From: Calothrix brevissima NIES-22
Lineage (GTDB): Bacteria; Cyanobacteriota; Cyanobacteriia; Cyanobacteriales; Nostocaceae
Length of the DNA: 64,000 nucleotides
Reading direction: 5' to 3'
Assembly (NCBI RefSeq): GCF_002367995.1
Contig: NZ_AP018207.1
Coordinates: 4,949,963-5,013,962 of the forward strand
Shown piece after piece: positions 1-10,355 of the stretch (position 1 is the stretch's first letter; the number at the start of each line of letters is the position of its first letter). The position numbers and the translations under genes were made by a program. Under the pieces are notes generated by a model, which saw nothing but the letters and a program-made list of their open reading frames with translations, was not told the DNA's origin and ran no database searches.

Positions 1-462
1 CTGTTAAGAGAAATTTTTTTATTGGGGAATGATTTAATTACGAACAGTTATTTGCATGGTGAGGTAACAAAAAATTAGGGAGAAATTAATTCAAAATTTG
101 CTTATTCAAAATTCAAAATGAATTCCTGAAAATAAAATGAGTTCCATATTTTTACATTGCTTAATATAGTCAGCCTCAACGATCGCAAATGCCTATATAC
201 CTTATCTCCCCAATCGGCGAATTAGTTAATAATGTTTTAATTTGGCGATCGCTTCACCTTTGAGCATCCATCTAGATTTAGTAAATTTTGCCCTAAGGAT
301 CTCTGTGGCTCCAGGAAAGGTGTATATATGATAATATCCTGATGCTGTAAAGACTCTAAAAGTAAAATTTTCTATCAAGTGTGTTTACCGGGAGAAATTT
401 CTGATATTTGACCATGAGAGATTTTCTCCGCTTCTTTGACCCCAAAATTTGCCAAAGTAGTC
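1..462. other. Intergenic leader, no gene seen
   Basis: This is an AT-rich stretch at the left edge in which I see no credible coding frame, RNA gene or long repeat. It holds one HIP1-type GCGATCGC site near 245 and presumably the promoter of the downstream hybrid kinase, but no clear -35/-10 pair could be picked out. A gene on the left of the window may be regulated from here. Confidence 0.5.
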
Positions 463-3400
463 ATGAACCAGCAACCAAGGACTGTGTTGATTGTTGATGA
501 TAGCCCAGAAGACCGCGAGCTGTATCTGCGATATTTACGGCGAGATGTAACATATAATTATAACTTTATCCATGCAGAATTGGCGCGCATCGGCTTGGAA
601 CTATGGGAGCAATATCAGCCAGATATTGTGTTGCTCGATTATTTCTTACCAGACTTAGATGGTAGAGATTTTCTCAGCCAACTGCAAACGCGCACAGGAA
701 AATTCTTCTTACCTGTAATTGTAGTTTCCGGGCAGGGAAATGAAGCGATCGCAGTCCAAGCAATTAAAGCTGGCGCACAAGACTACCTAGTCAAAGGAAG
801 CATGACTGCGGATGGCTTGTGTTTGGCGGTAAATACAGCTATTGAAAATATTCAGCTACGCAACCAACTACAACAAGCCCAACAGCAGCTACAAGATGAA
901 CTAGCAGAGCGCAAACGCACTGAGAGAATTTTACAAGAAAATGAAGAACGATTGCGATTAGCCCTCGAAGCTGCCGGTATGGGTACTTGGGATTGGAATA
1001 TCACTACAGGTGAAATTCAATGGTCTAGCAACTTAGAAGCTTTGTTTGGCTTGAAACCAGGGGAATTTGATGGTTCATATACCATGTTTGTTTCTAGATT
1101 ACACCCAGACGATCGCGATCGCGTCGAAGCAGCGATCAATGCAGCGATCGCTACAGGTTCAGACTACAATCTAGAATTTCGCATAGTTTACCCGAATGGT
1201 AATATTCGTTGGGCACTCAGCCAAGGTAAAGTTTTTTACGACGAAACAGGCAATCCTGTACGCATGGCGGGTATAGATTTAGATATTACAGAACGCAAAC
1301 GTTCAGTAGCCGAATTGCAACAAACAAATACATGGTTAAAATTGGCACAAAAAGCCACAAGTTCAGGATTGTGGGATTGGAATCTCACCACAGGTAAAAT
1401 CAGGATTGGCGAAGAATTTTGTCGCCTAATTGCTATTGACCCAGCCACAAGGGAAATTAGCTATGAAGATTGGTTGCTATTGATACAACCAGAAGACCGA
1501 ATTAAAGTCAATGAATATATTTCCCGGCTGATCCGCGACCAACAACAAGATTATGATATTGAGTTTCGCCTGCTACATCATCAAGGCGATCGCTGGATAG
1601 CATCCAGAGCGAAAGTTTTTTATGATGAAACTGGCAAAGCTGTGCGGATGACAGGTAACGTTCAGGATATTAACGATCGCAAACTAGCTGAAGAAAGCCT
1701 GCGAGAAAGCGAACGCCGCTATGCTAATTTAGCCCAAGCAGTTCCCGTGGCGATTTTTCGCTTTGATGCCGATCATAACTGCGTTTATGTCAACGATCGC
1801 TGGTCGGAAATTACCGGCAGACCAAAACAAGCCGCATTAAAATCGGGATGGATTGATACCTTACATCCAGAAGACCGCGATCGCTTTGTGCTCGCAGCGT
1901 CGCAAATAATACAGCCAGGAGAATGCTATCAAAATGAAGGTAAATGTCTGCGACCGGATGGAACTGTTACCTGGTTTTACAGCCAAGTAGTAGCAGAAAC
2001 TGACCCCAATGGCAATGTAATTGGGAAAATCGGGACGCTGACAGATATTACTGAACTCAAACGAGCCGAAGAAGAACTCCGCCAAAGCGAAGCCTGTTAT
2101 GGTTATCTTGCAGAAGCCATTCCTCACCTCGTTTGGACTTGTGACGCCAGGGGTGAATGTGACTATGTAAACCAAAGATTATGTGAATATACTGGCTTAA
2201 AATTTGAGTCAGCCTTAGGGTTTGGCTGGTTGTCAGCAGTGCATCCAGATGATATACAGCGATCGCAACAGCTATGGTTAAATGCTGTGGAAACTAGCAG
2301 TTTTTATCAACATGAATATCGCTTTCGCCGTCATGCAGATGGTAGCTATCGCTGGCATTTAATATTAGCTTTACCATTAAAAGATGAACAAGGGGGTATG
2401 GTAAAGTGGTTTGGGACTTGTACAGATATTCACGACCAAAAAGAATTAGAGATAGAACGCGATCGCATCTTGCAATTAGAACAAGAGGCGCGGAATCAAG
2501 CCGAAAAAGCCAACCGGATGAAAGATGAATTTTTAGCGGTGCTTTCCCATGAATTGCGTTCTCCCCTCAACCCGATTTTAGGCTGGACAAAGTTACTACA
2601 AACTGGCAACCTAGATCAAAGCAAAATCACTGAAGCCTTAGCCACAATTGAGCGCAACGCTAAATTACAGACCCAACTGATTGACGATTTGCTCAATATT
2701 GCCCGGATTTTACGCGGTAAACTCAGCTTAAATACCAAGCCTGTAAACTTAGCTGATATCATCGAAGCGGCGATTGAAACAGTCAAAACCGCAGCTATTG
2801 CCAAATCAATTGAGATTCATCCTCTATTATCTGATATTGGGCAAGTATCCGGCGATGCCATGCGTTTACAGCAGATAATTTGGAATTTGCTATCTAATGC
2901 TATCAAATTTACCCCCAATGGTGGGCGAGTAGATATTTGCCTAGAAAGAGTTGGTACACAAGCACAGATTACCGTTGCTGACACAGGTAAAGGAATGAAT
3001 CCCGAATTCCTTCCCTACATTTTTGAATCCTTCCGCCAAGAAGATGTTTCCATTACCCGCAAATATGGGGGATTGGGATTAGGGTTAGCAATTGTGCGCC
3101 ACTTAATTGAAGCACATGGCGGAACAGTCCGCGCCGATAGTCCAGGAGCAGGACAAGGTGCGAGATTTACAGTGACCTTGCCATTGTTGCATGTAGAATC
3201 AGAAAGCGATCGCCCAGCAGAATTAACCGCAGATATACTGAATTTAAAAGGTATAAAAGTATTAACTATTGATGATGAAGCAGATAACCGCGATTTAATT
3301 GCCTTCTTGCTAGCTGAGTACGGCGCAGAAGCGATGACAGTTGCATCTAGCCAAGAATTTTTAGCAGCGATCGCATCATTTCAACCAGATATTATTGTGA

Positions 3401-3627
3401 GTGATATCGGTATGCCAGAGGTAGACGGGTATACATTAATGCGACAAGTGCGTCAACTCAGAGCAGAACAAGGTGGGACAATTCCCGCGATCGCCCTTAC
3501 CGCTTACGCAGGAGAAATTCATCAGCAACAAGTCCTAGCCGCCGGATTTCAGCGCCATTTATCCAAACCCATCGATCCCGATTTATTAATTTTAGCGATC
3601 GCTCAACTGCTTGGTCTAGAAAATTAA
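463..3627 (+). CDS. Hybrid sensor histidine kinase (REC-PAS x4-HisKA-HATPase-REC)
   Basis: This is a soluble two-component hybrid kinase of about 1054 residues with no membrane segment. Residues are counted from the ATG at 463. An in-frame TTG at 436 would add nine residues, but the ATG gives an N-terminus matching the paralogous kinase that starts at 10355. An N-terminal receiver domain (acceptor Asp59 in VLLDY, Lys111) leads into a short coiled coil. Four PAS/PAC repeats follow (about 155-282, 283-410, 415-540, 542-668), each ending in a D-I-type PAC motif. HisKA has its phospho-acceptor His at 696 (SHELRSP). The HATPase has N, G1 and G2 boxes (NAIKF, DTGKG, GLGLGLA). A C-terminal receiver has acceptor Asp981. 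Ligands of the PAS domains cannot be read from sequence. The receiver-first layout suggests it is itself a phosphorelay target. It is transcribed away from its neighbours and followed at once by heptamer repeats. Confidence 0.93.
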   Translation: MNQQPRTVLIVDDSPEDRELYLRYLRRDVTYNYNFIHAELARIGLELWEQYQPDIVLLDYFLPDLDGRDFLSQLQTRTGKFFLPVIVVSGQGNEAIAVQAIKAGAQDYLVKGSMTADGLCLAVNTAIENIQLRNQLQQAQQQLQDELAERKRTERILQENEERLRLALEAAGMGTWDWNITTGEIQWSSNLEALFGLKPGEFDGSYTMFVSRLHPDDRDRVEAAINAAIATGSDYNLEFRIVYPNGNIRWALSQGKVFYDETGNPVRMAGIDLDITERKRSVAELQQTNTWLKLAQKATSSGLWDWNLTTGKIRIGEEFCRLIAIDPATREISYEDWLLLIQPEDRIKVNEYISRLIRDQQQDYDIEFRLLHHQGDRWIASRAKVFYDETGKAVRMTGNVQDINDRKLAEESLRESERRYANLAQAVPVAIFRFDADHNCVYVNDRWSEITGRPKQAALKSGWIDTLHPEDRDRFVLAASQIIQPGECYQNEGKCLRPDGTVTWFYSQVVAETDPNGNVIGKIGTLTDITELKRAEEELRQSEACYGYLAEAIPHLVWTCDARGECDYVNQRLCEYTGLKFESALGFGWLSAVHPDDIQRSQQLWLNAVETSSFYQHEYRFRRHADGSYRWHLILALPLKDEQGGMVKWFGTCTDIHDQKELEIERDRILQLEQEARNQAEKANRMKDEFLAVLSHELRSPLNPILGWTKLLQTGNLDQSKITEALATIERNAKLQTQLIDDLLNIARILRGKLSLNTKPVNLADIIEAAIETVKTAAIAKSIEIHPLLSDIGQVSGDAMRLQQIIWNLLSNAIKFTPNGGRVDICLERVGTQAQITVADTGKGMNPEFLPYIFESFRQEDVSITRKYGGLGLGLAIVRHLIEAHGGTVRADSPGAGQGARFTVTLPLLHVESESDRPAELTADILNLKGIKVLTIDDEADNRDLIAFLLAEYGAEAMTVASSQEFLAAIASFQPDIIVSDIGMPEVDGYTLMRQVRQLRAEQGGTIPAIALTAYAGEIHQQQVLAAGFQRHLSKPIDPDLLILAIAQLLGLEN

Positions 3628-3630
3628 CAA

Positions 3631-3677
3631 GTCAATAGTCAACAGTCAACAGTCAACAGTCAACAGTCAACAGTCAT
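3631..3677. repeat. Heptamer tandem array (GTCAACA, STRR3-like)
   Basis: Six to seven units of GTCAACA/GTCAATA begin 3 bp after the stop codon of the hybrid kinase. The unit is a circular permutation of CAACAGT, the STRR3 unit as I recall it from heterocystous cyanobacteria. Confidence 0.9.
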
Positions 3678-3762
3678 TTATTATTTATTTGTGTTCCTGG
3701 CGTTATCCCCTTCATCTCCTCATTTACCACGTTACCCTCATTATTCTTGTAGGTAGTTTACT

Positions 3763-3801
3763 ATTGACTATTGACCATTGACCATTGACCATTGACTAAT
3801 G
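3763..3801. repeat. Heptamer tandem array (ATTGACC) running into the wecB start
   Basis: About five units of ATTGACC/ATTGACT run directly into the ATG of the next gene, so the usual Shine-Dalgarno position is occupied by repeat sequence. The unit resembles the STRR2 class (TTGGTCA) read on the other strand. Confidence 0.85.
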
Positions 3802-4914
3802 ACTAACCAAAAACGAGTTTATATAATCCTTGGTACTCGGCCGGAGGCGATTAAACTAGCTCCGGTAATTCAAGTCTTTCAAAGGTCTCCAGATTTTGAG
3901 TCACAAGTAATTTTGACTGGACAGCATCGGGAAATGGTTGAGCAAGTAATGCAACTATTTGACCTGAAAGCAGATAATGACTTGGAGATTATGCAGCCTC
4001 AGCAATCTTTGAGTGATATTACCTGTCGCAGTCTGCGGGGTTTAGAGGCGCTGTTTCATCAACGCAAGCCAGATTTAGTCATAGTTCAGGGAGATACAAC
4101 TACAGCTTTTGCGGCGGCTTTGGCAGCATTTTATCAAAAAATTCCTGTGGGTCATGTGGAAGCTGGGTTACGAACTGATGATTTATTTAATCCTTACCCA
4201 GAAGAAGCTAACCGCAGGTTGATTTCCCAAATTACGCAATTACACTTTGCACCTACACCCTTGGCTGTGGAAAATTTAGAGCGTTCTGGGGTGTTGGGTG
4301 AAATTCACTTGACGGGGAATACTGTAATTGATGCGCTGTTAAATGTGGCTGCAAATCAACCAGCTTGTAATATACCTGGGTTGGATTGGTCATCTTACCG
4401 CACATTGCTGGCGACAGTTCATCGCCGGGAGAATTGGGGAGAACCACTACAAGGAATTGCCCAAGGGTTTTTACAGATATTAGATAAGTTTCCTGATACA
4501 GCGCTGCTATTACCTTTACATCGCAATCCGACGGTAAGAGAACCATTACAAGCGCTGTTGGGGAATCATCCGCGAATTTTTCTGACAGAACCTTTAGATT
4601 ATGCAGAATTAGTGGGTGCGATCGCGCGATCGCATTTCTTACTCACAGACTCCGGTGGTTTACAAGAAGAAGCACCCAGTCTCGGTAAGCCTGTACTAGT
4701 ACTGCGAGAAACCACTGAAAGACCAGAAGCAGTGACGGCGGGTACAGCTAAACTAGTAGGAACGCAAACACAGAACATTGTAGCGGCGGCATCTGAGTTA
4801 CTGAGTAATTCTGTAGCTTATGACACAATGGCTAATGCGATTAATCCCTTTGGCGATGGTAAAGCGAGCGATCGCATTTTGCAAATCGTCAAAAATTATT
4901 TAGGAATTAGTTAG
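3799..4914 (+). CDS. wecB: UDP-N-acetylglucosamine 2-epimerase (non-hydrolysing)
   Basis: The 371-residue protein matches the usual length of WecB/MnaA enzymes, which interconvert UDP-GlcNAc and UDP-ManNAc in the cytoplasm for cell-surface polysaccharide synthesis. The N-terminal GTRPEAIKLAP motif (about 12-22) is diagnostic. Other family blocks are QGDTTTAFA, GHVEAGLRT, the TVHRREN histidine block (catalytic His of the family), and the C-terminal DSGGLQEEAPSLGKP nucleotide-binding loop followed by RETTERPEA. No other polysaccharide genes lie next to it, so its end product is unknown. It has no visible Shine-Dalgarno because a heptamer array touches the start codon. It shares its strand with sppA downstream but a 295-bp gap makes an operon unlikely. 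Confidence 0.95.
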   Translation: MTNQKRVYIILGTRPEAIKLAPVIQVFQRSPDFESQVILTGQHREMVEQVMQLFDLKADNDLEIMQPQQSLSDITCRSLRGLEALFHQRKPDLVIVQGDTTTAFAAALAAFYQKIPVGHVEAGLRTDDLFNPYPEEANRRLISQITQLHFAPTPLAVENLERSGVLGEIHLTGNTVIDALLNVAANQPACNIPGLDWSSYRTLLATVHRRENWGEPLQGIAQGFLQILDKFPDTALLLPLHRNPTVREPLQALLGNHPRIFLTEPLDYAELVGAIARSHFLLTDSGGLQEEAPSLGKPVLVLRETTERPEAVTAGTAKLVGTQTQNIVAAASELLSNSVAYDTMANAINPFGDGKASDRILQIVKNYLGIS

Positions 4915-5209
4915 ATCGCAATAGATACAGTAGATTGCCAGTTAGTGAGGTACAGATAATCATTGATTGTAGGGGCACTGGCACTGCCATGCCCCGAAGC
5001 GCGTACCTCATTTCAAGGCATCAAAGTATCAAAACACCTACAATAGTTATAAGTTGTTTAACAAACAGAATATAACTTGCAGATTAGACATATATTTCTA
5101 GATAAATAATAGCTTTTGGCTGTTAGGGCGTCAGATATGAAGAGTTAGCTGTAAATACAAAAAAATAAAACTTTTGTTGACAACTATTGACTATTAATTA
5201 TTAACTAAA
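4915..5209. other. Intergenic gap with GC-rich palindrome
   Basis: No gene. Around 4970-4995 there is a palindrome-like GC-rich patch (GGGGCACTGGCACTGCCATGCCCC region), related to the dispersed GGGCATGGCA repeats seen at 7055, 28981 and 63602. The rest is AT-rich and should carry the sppA promoter. Confidence 0.5.
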
Positions 5210-7048
5210 ATGCGTAATTTTCTACAACAAACCTTTGCTAGCTTAGTTGGTAGCTTACTCGGATTGATTATTTTCAGTGGCATCAGCGCTACTGGACTAT
5301 TATTATTATTGTTTGCGGCTGCTAGTTCCAGCGAATCAGGGCCGGAGGTAAAAGATAAGTCAGTAATAGTTTTTGACTTATCAATGAATATTACCGATGG
5401 CGAACCCAATCCCGATCCGATTTTTCAAAAGGCACTATCTGGTGTGGAAGAAAATAGAATAGGACTGCGCCAAGTTTTGGAAACTTTAGAAAAAGCGCAA
5501 CGCGATTCGCGAATTGTGGGTGTGTATTTGGATGCAACCCGCACAGAAGGAAGTAATAGTGCAGGTTATGCATCTTTGAAAGAAATTCGCCAAGCGCTAG
5601 AGAAATTTCGCGCATCTGGGAAAAAAGTCATCGCCTATGGTAAAGATTGGGGAGAAAAAGAATATTACCTCAGTTCGGTAGCGGATACGGTGGTACTTAA
5701 TCCTTTAGGATTAATGGAAGTTAACGGTTTAAGTTCGCAACCGATGTTTCTTGCAGGTGCGTTAGAGAAGTATGGCGTCGGCGTTCAGGTTGTGCGGGTA
5801 GGCAAATTTAAGGGTGCAGTCGAGCCATTTATTTTAAAACAATTAAGTCCAGAAAACCGCGAACAAACACAGAAATTATTAGATGATGTTTGGTCAGAAT
5901 GGCGTTATGCAGTGGGAGGAAGTCGCAAACTGACGCCGCAAAAATTACAGGCGATCGCAGATAATCAAGCTATCTTAGAAGCACCTGCCGCTAAATCTCA
6001 GGGTTTAGTAGACAAAGTCGCTTATGTTGATGAAGTAGTGAGCGACTTGAAAAAGTTAACTGCTAGCGATAAGGATGATAAAACTTTCCGCCAAATTAGC
6101 TTAAGCGATTATGCCCAAGTTCCCGCCAAATCTGTTGGTTTAGAACGCAATTCCAAAAATGAAATTGCGGTAGTTTATGCAGAAGGCGAGATTGTTGATG
6201 GTAAAGGTGGTGATGGCGAAATTGGGGGCGATCGCTTTGCTAAAATTTTCAACAAATTACGTCAAGATGATGATGTTAAAGCTGTAATCTTGCGCATTAA
6301 TAGCCCTGGTGGTAGCGCTACAGCTGCTGAAGTGATGCAACGGGAAGTTAAACTGACTCGTCAGGTAAAACCAGTAGTTGTCTCAATGGGAGATGTAGCT
6401 GCATCTGGTGGTTATTGGATTGCTAGCGATTCCAACCGGATTTTTGCTGAACCAAATACGATTACAGGTTCAATTGGTGTATTTGGCTTACTGTTTAACG
6501 GGCAAAAGTTAGCCAATAATAACGGTATTAGCTGGGATTCTGTGAAAACTGCCACCTATGCTGACAGCCAAACTGTATCTCGCCCCAAATCACCCCAAGA
6601 ATTAGCCATTTATCAGCGCAGTGTCAACCGAATTTACAATATTTTCCTCAATAAAGTTTCCCAAGGTCGGAAACTACCAGAATCTAGGGTAGCAGAAATT
6701 GCCCAAGGCCGGGTTTGGTCGGGGACAGCTGCTAAAGCTATTGGTTTAGTTGATGAAATTGGCGGTTTGAACACAGCTATAGAATATGCTGCCACACAAG
6801 CCAAATTAGGAAAAGACTGGCAAGTTAAAGAATATCCCCAAACTAGCAGCTTTGAAGAACGCTTTTTTGGCATATCTTCTACTGAAGAAGGGAAAACTAT
6901 TTTTGGCATGAAAGCCCAACAAATTAAGCCATCAAATCCCCTCACGGCTGAATTTCAAAAACTGCAACAAGAATTAGCAGCTCTGCAAAAAATGAACGAT
7001 CCCCAAGGTGTTTATGCTAGGTTACCGTTTAACCTAAAAATTGATTAG
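5210..7048 (+). CDS. sppA: Signal peptide peptidase SppA (long, 67-kDa type)
   Basis: The 612-residue length and two tandem S49 peptidase halves fit the long SppA form of E. coli and cyanobacteria, a membrane-bound serine protease that degrades cleaved signal peptides; in cyanobacteria a homologue has been linked to light acclimation. A single N-terminal membrane anchor lies at about 11-38. The general-base lysine is in GKFKGAVEP (Lys201, equivalent to E. coli Lys209) and the nucleophile is in AASGGYW (Ser399, equivalent to Ser409), so the catalytic dyad is intact. The C-terminal half also carries the RINSPGGSA block. The start is the first ATG, with the hydrophobic segment beginning soon after it. 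It is followed by a convergent repeat-rich spacer. Confidence 0.95.
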   Translation: MRNFLQQTFASLVGSLLGLIIFSGISATGLLLLLFAAASSSESGPEVKDKSVIVFDLSMNITDGEPNPDPIFQKALSGVEENRIGLRQVLETLEKAQRDSRIVGVYLDATRTEGSNSAGYASLKEIRQALEKFRASGKKVIAYGKDWGEKEYYLSSVADTVVLNPLGLMEVNGLSSQPMFLAGALEKYGVGVQVVRVGKFKGAVEPFILKQLSPENREQTQKLLDDVWSEWRYAVGGSRKLTPQKLQAIADNQAILEAPAAKSQGLVDKVAYVDEVVSDLKKLTASDKDDKTFRQISLSDYAQVPAKSVGLERNSKNEIAVVYAEGEIVDGKGGDGEIGGDRFAKIFNKLRQDDDVKAVILRINSPGGSATAAEVMQREVKLTRQVKPVVVSMGDVAASGGYWIASDSNRIFAEPNTITGSIGVFGLLFNGQKLANNNGISWDSVKTATYADSQTVSRPKSPQELAIYQRSVNRIYNIFLNKVSQGRKLPESRVAEIAQGRVWSGTAAKAIGLVDEIGGLNTAIEYAATQAKLGKDWQVKEYPQTSSFEERFFGISSTEEGKTIFGMKAQQIKPSNPLTAEFQKLQQELAALQKMNDPQGVYARLPFNLKID

Positions 7049-7054
7049 CGGCAC

Positions 7055-7320
7055 ATCAATATATTCTAGAGGGCATGGCATTGCCCATACATGTCAACTT
7101 AAGCCGAAAGCTATATAGGGCAGGCGTTGTGCAAAACCCTCTCGCCCTCATCCCCTAACCCCTTCTCCCCAAGGAGAAGGGGAATTGGATCTCTAGCTCC
7201 CCTCTCCCACCGGGAGAGGGGCTGGGGGCGAAACCTTTTCACCAAGAGGGTTTCGCGTTAAGTTGACACCAATGGGCAATGCCATGCCCCTACCATCTGT
7301 CGCATTCTTGTATAATCCCA
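7055..7320. repeat. Dispersed palindromic repeat, copy 1 (interrupted)
   Basis: The left part (7055-7091: AATATATTCTAGAGGGCATGG then an ATTGCCCAT arm) and the right part (7269-7320: ATGGGCAATGCC, then ATGCCCCTACCATCTGTCGC) together match the uninterrupted copies at 28981 and 63602. The two halves are separated by the MITE-like element at 7092-7268. The arms around the insertion are themselves complementary. The copy lies between convergent genes. Confidence 0.75.
7092..7268 (+). mobile_element. MITE-like element, copy 1
   Basis: A 177-bp element bounded by perfect 11-bp terminal inverted repeats (TGTCAACTTAA at 7092-7102, TTAAGTTGACA at 7258-7268). The interior is pyrimidine-rich on the left (CCCTAACCCCTTCTCCCC) and mirrors itself around GGAGAAGGGG and GGGAGAGGGG. 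It has no coding capacity. A second copy in inverted orientation lies at 31963-32143. The shared termini and interior mark it as a non-autonomous transposable element; the transposase that would move it is not in this window. Confidence 0.8.
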
Positions 7321-7334
7321 TGCCCAATGCCCCA

Positions 7335-10300
7335 TTACAGCAGTTCATTCATCATTTCTAATAAATGCTTGAGTCTGACAGGCTTGGCTAAATATTTATT
7401 TGCACCCGCTTCTAGACAAAGTTGTTCGTCTCCGGGCATAGCTAAGGCTGTCAGGGCAATAATGGGAATTGCTTGGATTGGCGTATAAGCCCGGATTTGC
7501 CGAATTGCTTCTAATCCGTCCATCTCTGGCATTTGAATATCCATCAAAATTAAATTAGGCTGATGTCGTTTAGCCATTTGCACAGCTTCTATACCATTGC
7601 GAGCTAGAATCACCCGAAAGTTATGTGCTTCTAAATAACTCATGGTAGTGGTGATATTAGCTTCATTGTCTTCTGCTAACAAAATGCTGGGTTTTTGTGA
7701 TGCTTCCATAGCTGCAATGACGAGAGCAGTGTGCAAATTTGGCTCTTGTACATTAGCGAAAATTTGGCTGAGTGCTTGGTAAAACTTTTGGCGCGATAAA
7801 GGTTTTAAAATATGTTCCACAGCACCTAACTCTAAACTGCGCGATCGCTGATCGACTACAGAAATGACAATTACAGGTATATGCTGCGTTTCGGAATGTC
7901 CTTTTAATTTCGCTAAAACTTCCCAGCCGGAGCAATCAGGTAAATATATATCTAAAACAATCACATCTGGTTTGACGCGCAGAGCTAATTGCAATGCTCC
8001 TTCGCCCACTGGATGAATGACACTGGTTGCCCCCATTTCCGCTAAATAGTGCTTAATTTGACTGGCAGCCGCCGTGGAATCCTCTACTACTAAGGCTTGT
8101 TGCATGGATATATCTTGCAGCATTCCTAAATCAGAGAGCAGAGGTAATTCATCCTGAGTTAGCAAGGGATGCCAAGGTAAGATGACTATAAAGCAACTGC
8201 CTTTACCTAGTTGACTTTCTACGCGAATACTTCCCCCGTGCAAATCGACAATCCGCCGCACTAGAGATAATCCCAAGCCTGTACCGGGATATCGTCGTGA
8301 CAGAGAACTGTCTAACTGTACAAATGGCTGAAACAGCTTGCTCATATCTGCCGCCGCAATACCAATACCAGTATCTTTAACGCGAAATTCTACTGCTTGT
8401 TCTAAGAAGTTCATGCGCACTTCTAAATTAACGCTACCACCATCGGGGGTGAACTTGACAGCATTAGCTAGCAAGTTAACTAATACTTGCAGTAGACGAC
8501 GTTCATCTGCTTCGACTTCGGAAACGGATTCTTCAATATCACAAGTCAGTTGAATTTGCTTGTTTCGCGCTTGTTGCTTCACAAAGTTCAGACTAGATTC
8601 GCACAGGGGATGAACTGATACAGAAGTCAGTCTCAACTCCATTTTGCCTGACTCAATTTTCGAGAGGTCTAAAATATCGTTAATCAGCTCTAGTAAATGT
8701 TGACCGCTTTGTTCTACTGTATGTAAAAACTGGCGTTGTTGAGCAGTTAAGCTGCCAAATACTTCTTCTAACAATAATTCCGCCATGCCCAAAATTGAGT
8801 TTAAAGGCGTGCGTAATTCATGGCTCATGCTGGCTAGAAATTCATCTTTGAGGCGTGCGGCTCTGGCTAATTCAGCATTGGCTAAACTAATACGTTCGCT
8901 ACTGCGGCGGAGTTGTTCTTCTGCCCGTTTGCGCTCGGTAATATCATTATTAATTTCTAAAATTTTTACTGGGTTTCCTTGCTCATCTCGCTGTAACACC
9001 CAGCGACTAGCAACGATGATGGGTGTATGATTGCGGTGTACTTGGATAAGTTCGCCTTCCCAGAAACCTTGAGCAAATAATTCGGCTTCTACTTCAGCTA
9101 GCGATCGCGGAAATTGGGTTTGCAGCAGTTCATGAGATATTTGTCCGCCAGCCTCAGATGCAGTCCAGCCATACATTCTTTCTGCACCTTTGTTCCAGAA
9201 GGTAATTGTGCCATCCAGATCGCGGGTCATTATGGTATCATGGGCAAGATATAATAACTGCGCCTGTTCTTCTAAAATTTTCTGGGTGCGTTGTCGCTCT
9301 GTTAGTTCCTGTTGCAATTGAGCGTTGACAGTAGCTAACTCTCCGGTTCGTTCCGCAACTCTTTGTTCTAAAGATTCATTTACTTCTTGTAATAAAGCTT
9401 CTGCCCGTCGGCGTTCGGCTAACTCATGCTGTGCTTGCTGATACAACTCCGCCTGTCGTAAGGCAATACTTAAATGAGTTGCCAATTCTTGCAGCAAACT
9501 TACTTCTAAAGACTGCCATTGACGCGGTGCTTGACAATGATGGACAATCAACATTCCCCACAACTGGCCATCTTGTAAAATCGGCACCACCAAATTTGCC
9601 CTTACCTGTAAATTTGCGAGTAAATTCACATGGCAAGGATCGATACTACCATCATGAATATCCGGCTTGATGGTGACAAATCCTTGGCGGAAAGGGTGAA
9701 TATAGTTATCATTCAAGCAGGGATCGTAGTGAGAAGTAGAGAGTAACGAAGTCCATTCTGCTGCTACCGATTCTGTAGTGACAATTCCCGATCCATCTGA
9801 CTGTAAACGGAAAATCAGCACGCGATCGCTTTTGAGAAATTCCCTGACTTCATTGACAGTAGTTTGTAAAATTTCCTCAATTTTTAAAGATTGATGGATT
9901 CTTTGGGTAATTTGGGAAACTAGCCTGTCTTTGTCAATTCGCAGTTGCAGTTGAGATTGTAGCTGTACTCTGGCGATCGCCGAATTCACTGCGAAGATTA
10001 ACCGATCTGGGGTAATCTGATCCTTAACTAGATAATCCTGCGCCCCAGCTTTCATACTTTGCACTGCGATCGCTTCACTACCTTGCCCAGTCACCACAAT
10101 CACAGGTAAATAGTTCTCAGAAGATGGAGGATGCAATCTCGCAATAAATTCTAGTCCATCTAAATCTGGCAAGCGGTAATCTAGTAACACCACATCTGGT
10201 TGATATTGCTGCCATAACTCTAAACCTTCTTTACCTAGATTTGCTTCCAGAATGTTGTATCGGTAATCTTTATCTCGAAACAAACACCTTCGATACAGTT

Positions 10301-10355
10301 CTCGGTCTTCTGGCGAATCATCCACAATTAGTACAGTGCGCTGATGCTGACTCAT
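7335..10355 (-). CDS. Hybrid histidine kinase with cyanobacteriochrome-like GAF (REC-GAF-PAS-HisKA-HATPase-REC-REC)
   Basis: This 1006-residue soluble kinase starts with a receiver domain (acceptor Asp59) very similar to that of the kinase at 463. The GAF domain (about 145-305) has the cyanobacteriochrome signature: Cys241-His242 (DPCHVNLL) followed by [19 protein letters not shown] and APRQWQ. A second cysteine, Cys213 in DPCL, lies 28 residues upstream, the spacing I recall for the two chromophore cysteines of DXCF-type sensors. A coiled coil (about 315-360) and a PAS domain (about 365-478) follow. HisKA has His512 (SHELRTP) and the HATPase is complete. Two receivers (about 740-860, 885-1006) close the protein. 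It overlaps rcpB by 4 bp (ATGA), so translation is probably coupled. Bilin binding is inferred, not shown. Confidence 0.92.
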   Translation of the reverse strand: MSQHQRTVLIVDDSPEDRELYRRCLFRDKDYRYNILEANLGKEGLELWQQYQPDVVLLDYRLPDLDGLEFIARLHPPSSENYLPVIVVTGQGSEAIAVQSMKAGAQDYLVKDQITPDRLIFAVNSAIARVQLQSQLQLRIDKDRLVSQITQRIHQSLKIEEILQTTVNEVREFLKSDRVLIFRLQSDGSGIVTTESVAAEWTSLLSTSHYDPCLNDNYIHPFRQGFVTIKPDIHDGSIDPCHVNLLANLQVRANLVVPILQDGQLWGMLIVHHCQAPRQWQSLEVSLLQELATHLSIALRQAELYQQAQHELAERRRAEALLQEVNESLEQRVAERTGELATVNAQLQQELTERQRTQKILEEQAQLLYLAHDTIMTRDLDGTITFWNKGAERMYGWTASEAGGQISHELLQTQFPRSLAEVEAELFAQGFWEGELIQVHRNHTPIIVASRWVLQRDEQGNPVKILEINNDITERKRAEEQLRRSSERISLANAELARAARLKDEFLASMSHELRTPLNSILGMAELLLEEVFGSLTAQQRQFLHTVEQSGQHLLELINDILDLSKIESGKMELRLTSVSVHPLCESSLNFVKQQARNKQIQLTCDIEESVSEVEADERRLLQVLVNLLANAVKFTPDGGSVNLEVRMNFLEQAVEFRVKDTGIGIAAADMSKLFQPFVQLDSSLSRRYPGTGLGLSLVRRIVDLHGGSIRVESQLGKGSCFIVILPWHPLLTQDELPLLSDLGMLQDISMQQALVVEDSTAAASQIKHYLAEMGATSVIHPVGEGALQLALRVKPDVIVLDIYLPDCSGWEVLAKLKGHSETQHIPVIVISVVDQRSRSLELGAVEHILKPLSRQKFYQALSQIFANVQEPNLHTALVIAAMEASQKPSILLAEDNEANITTTMSYLEAHNFRVILARNGIEAVQMAKRHQPNLILMDIQMPEMDGLEAIRQIRAYTPIQAIPIIALTALAMPGDEQLCLEAGANKYLAKPVRLKHLLEMMNELL

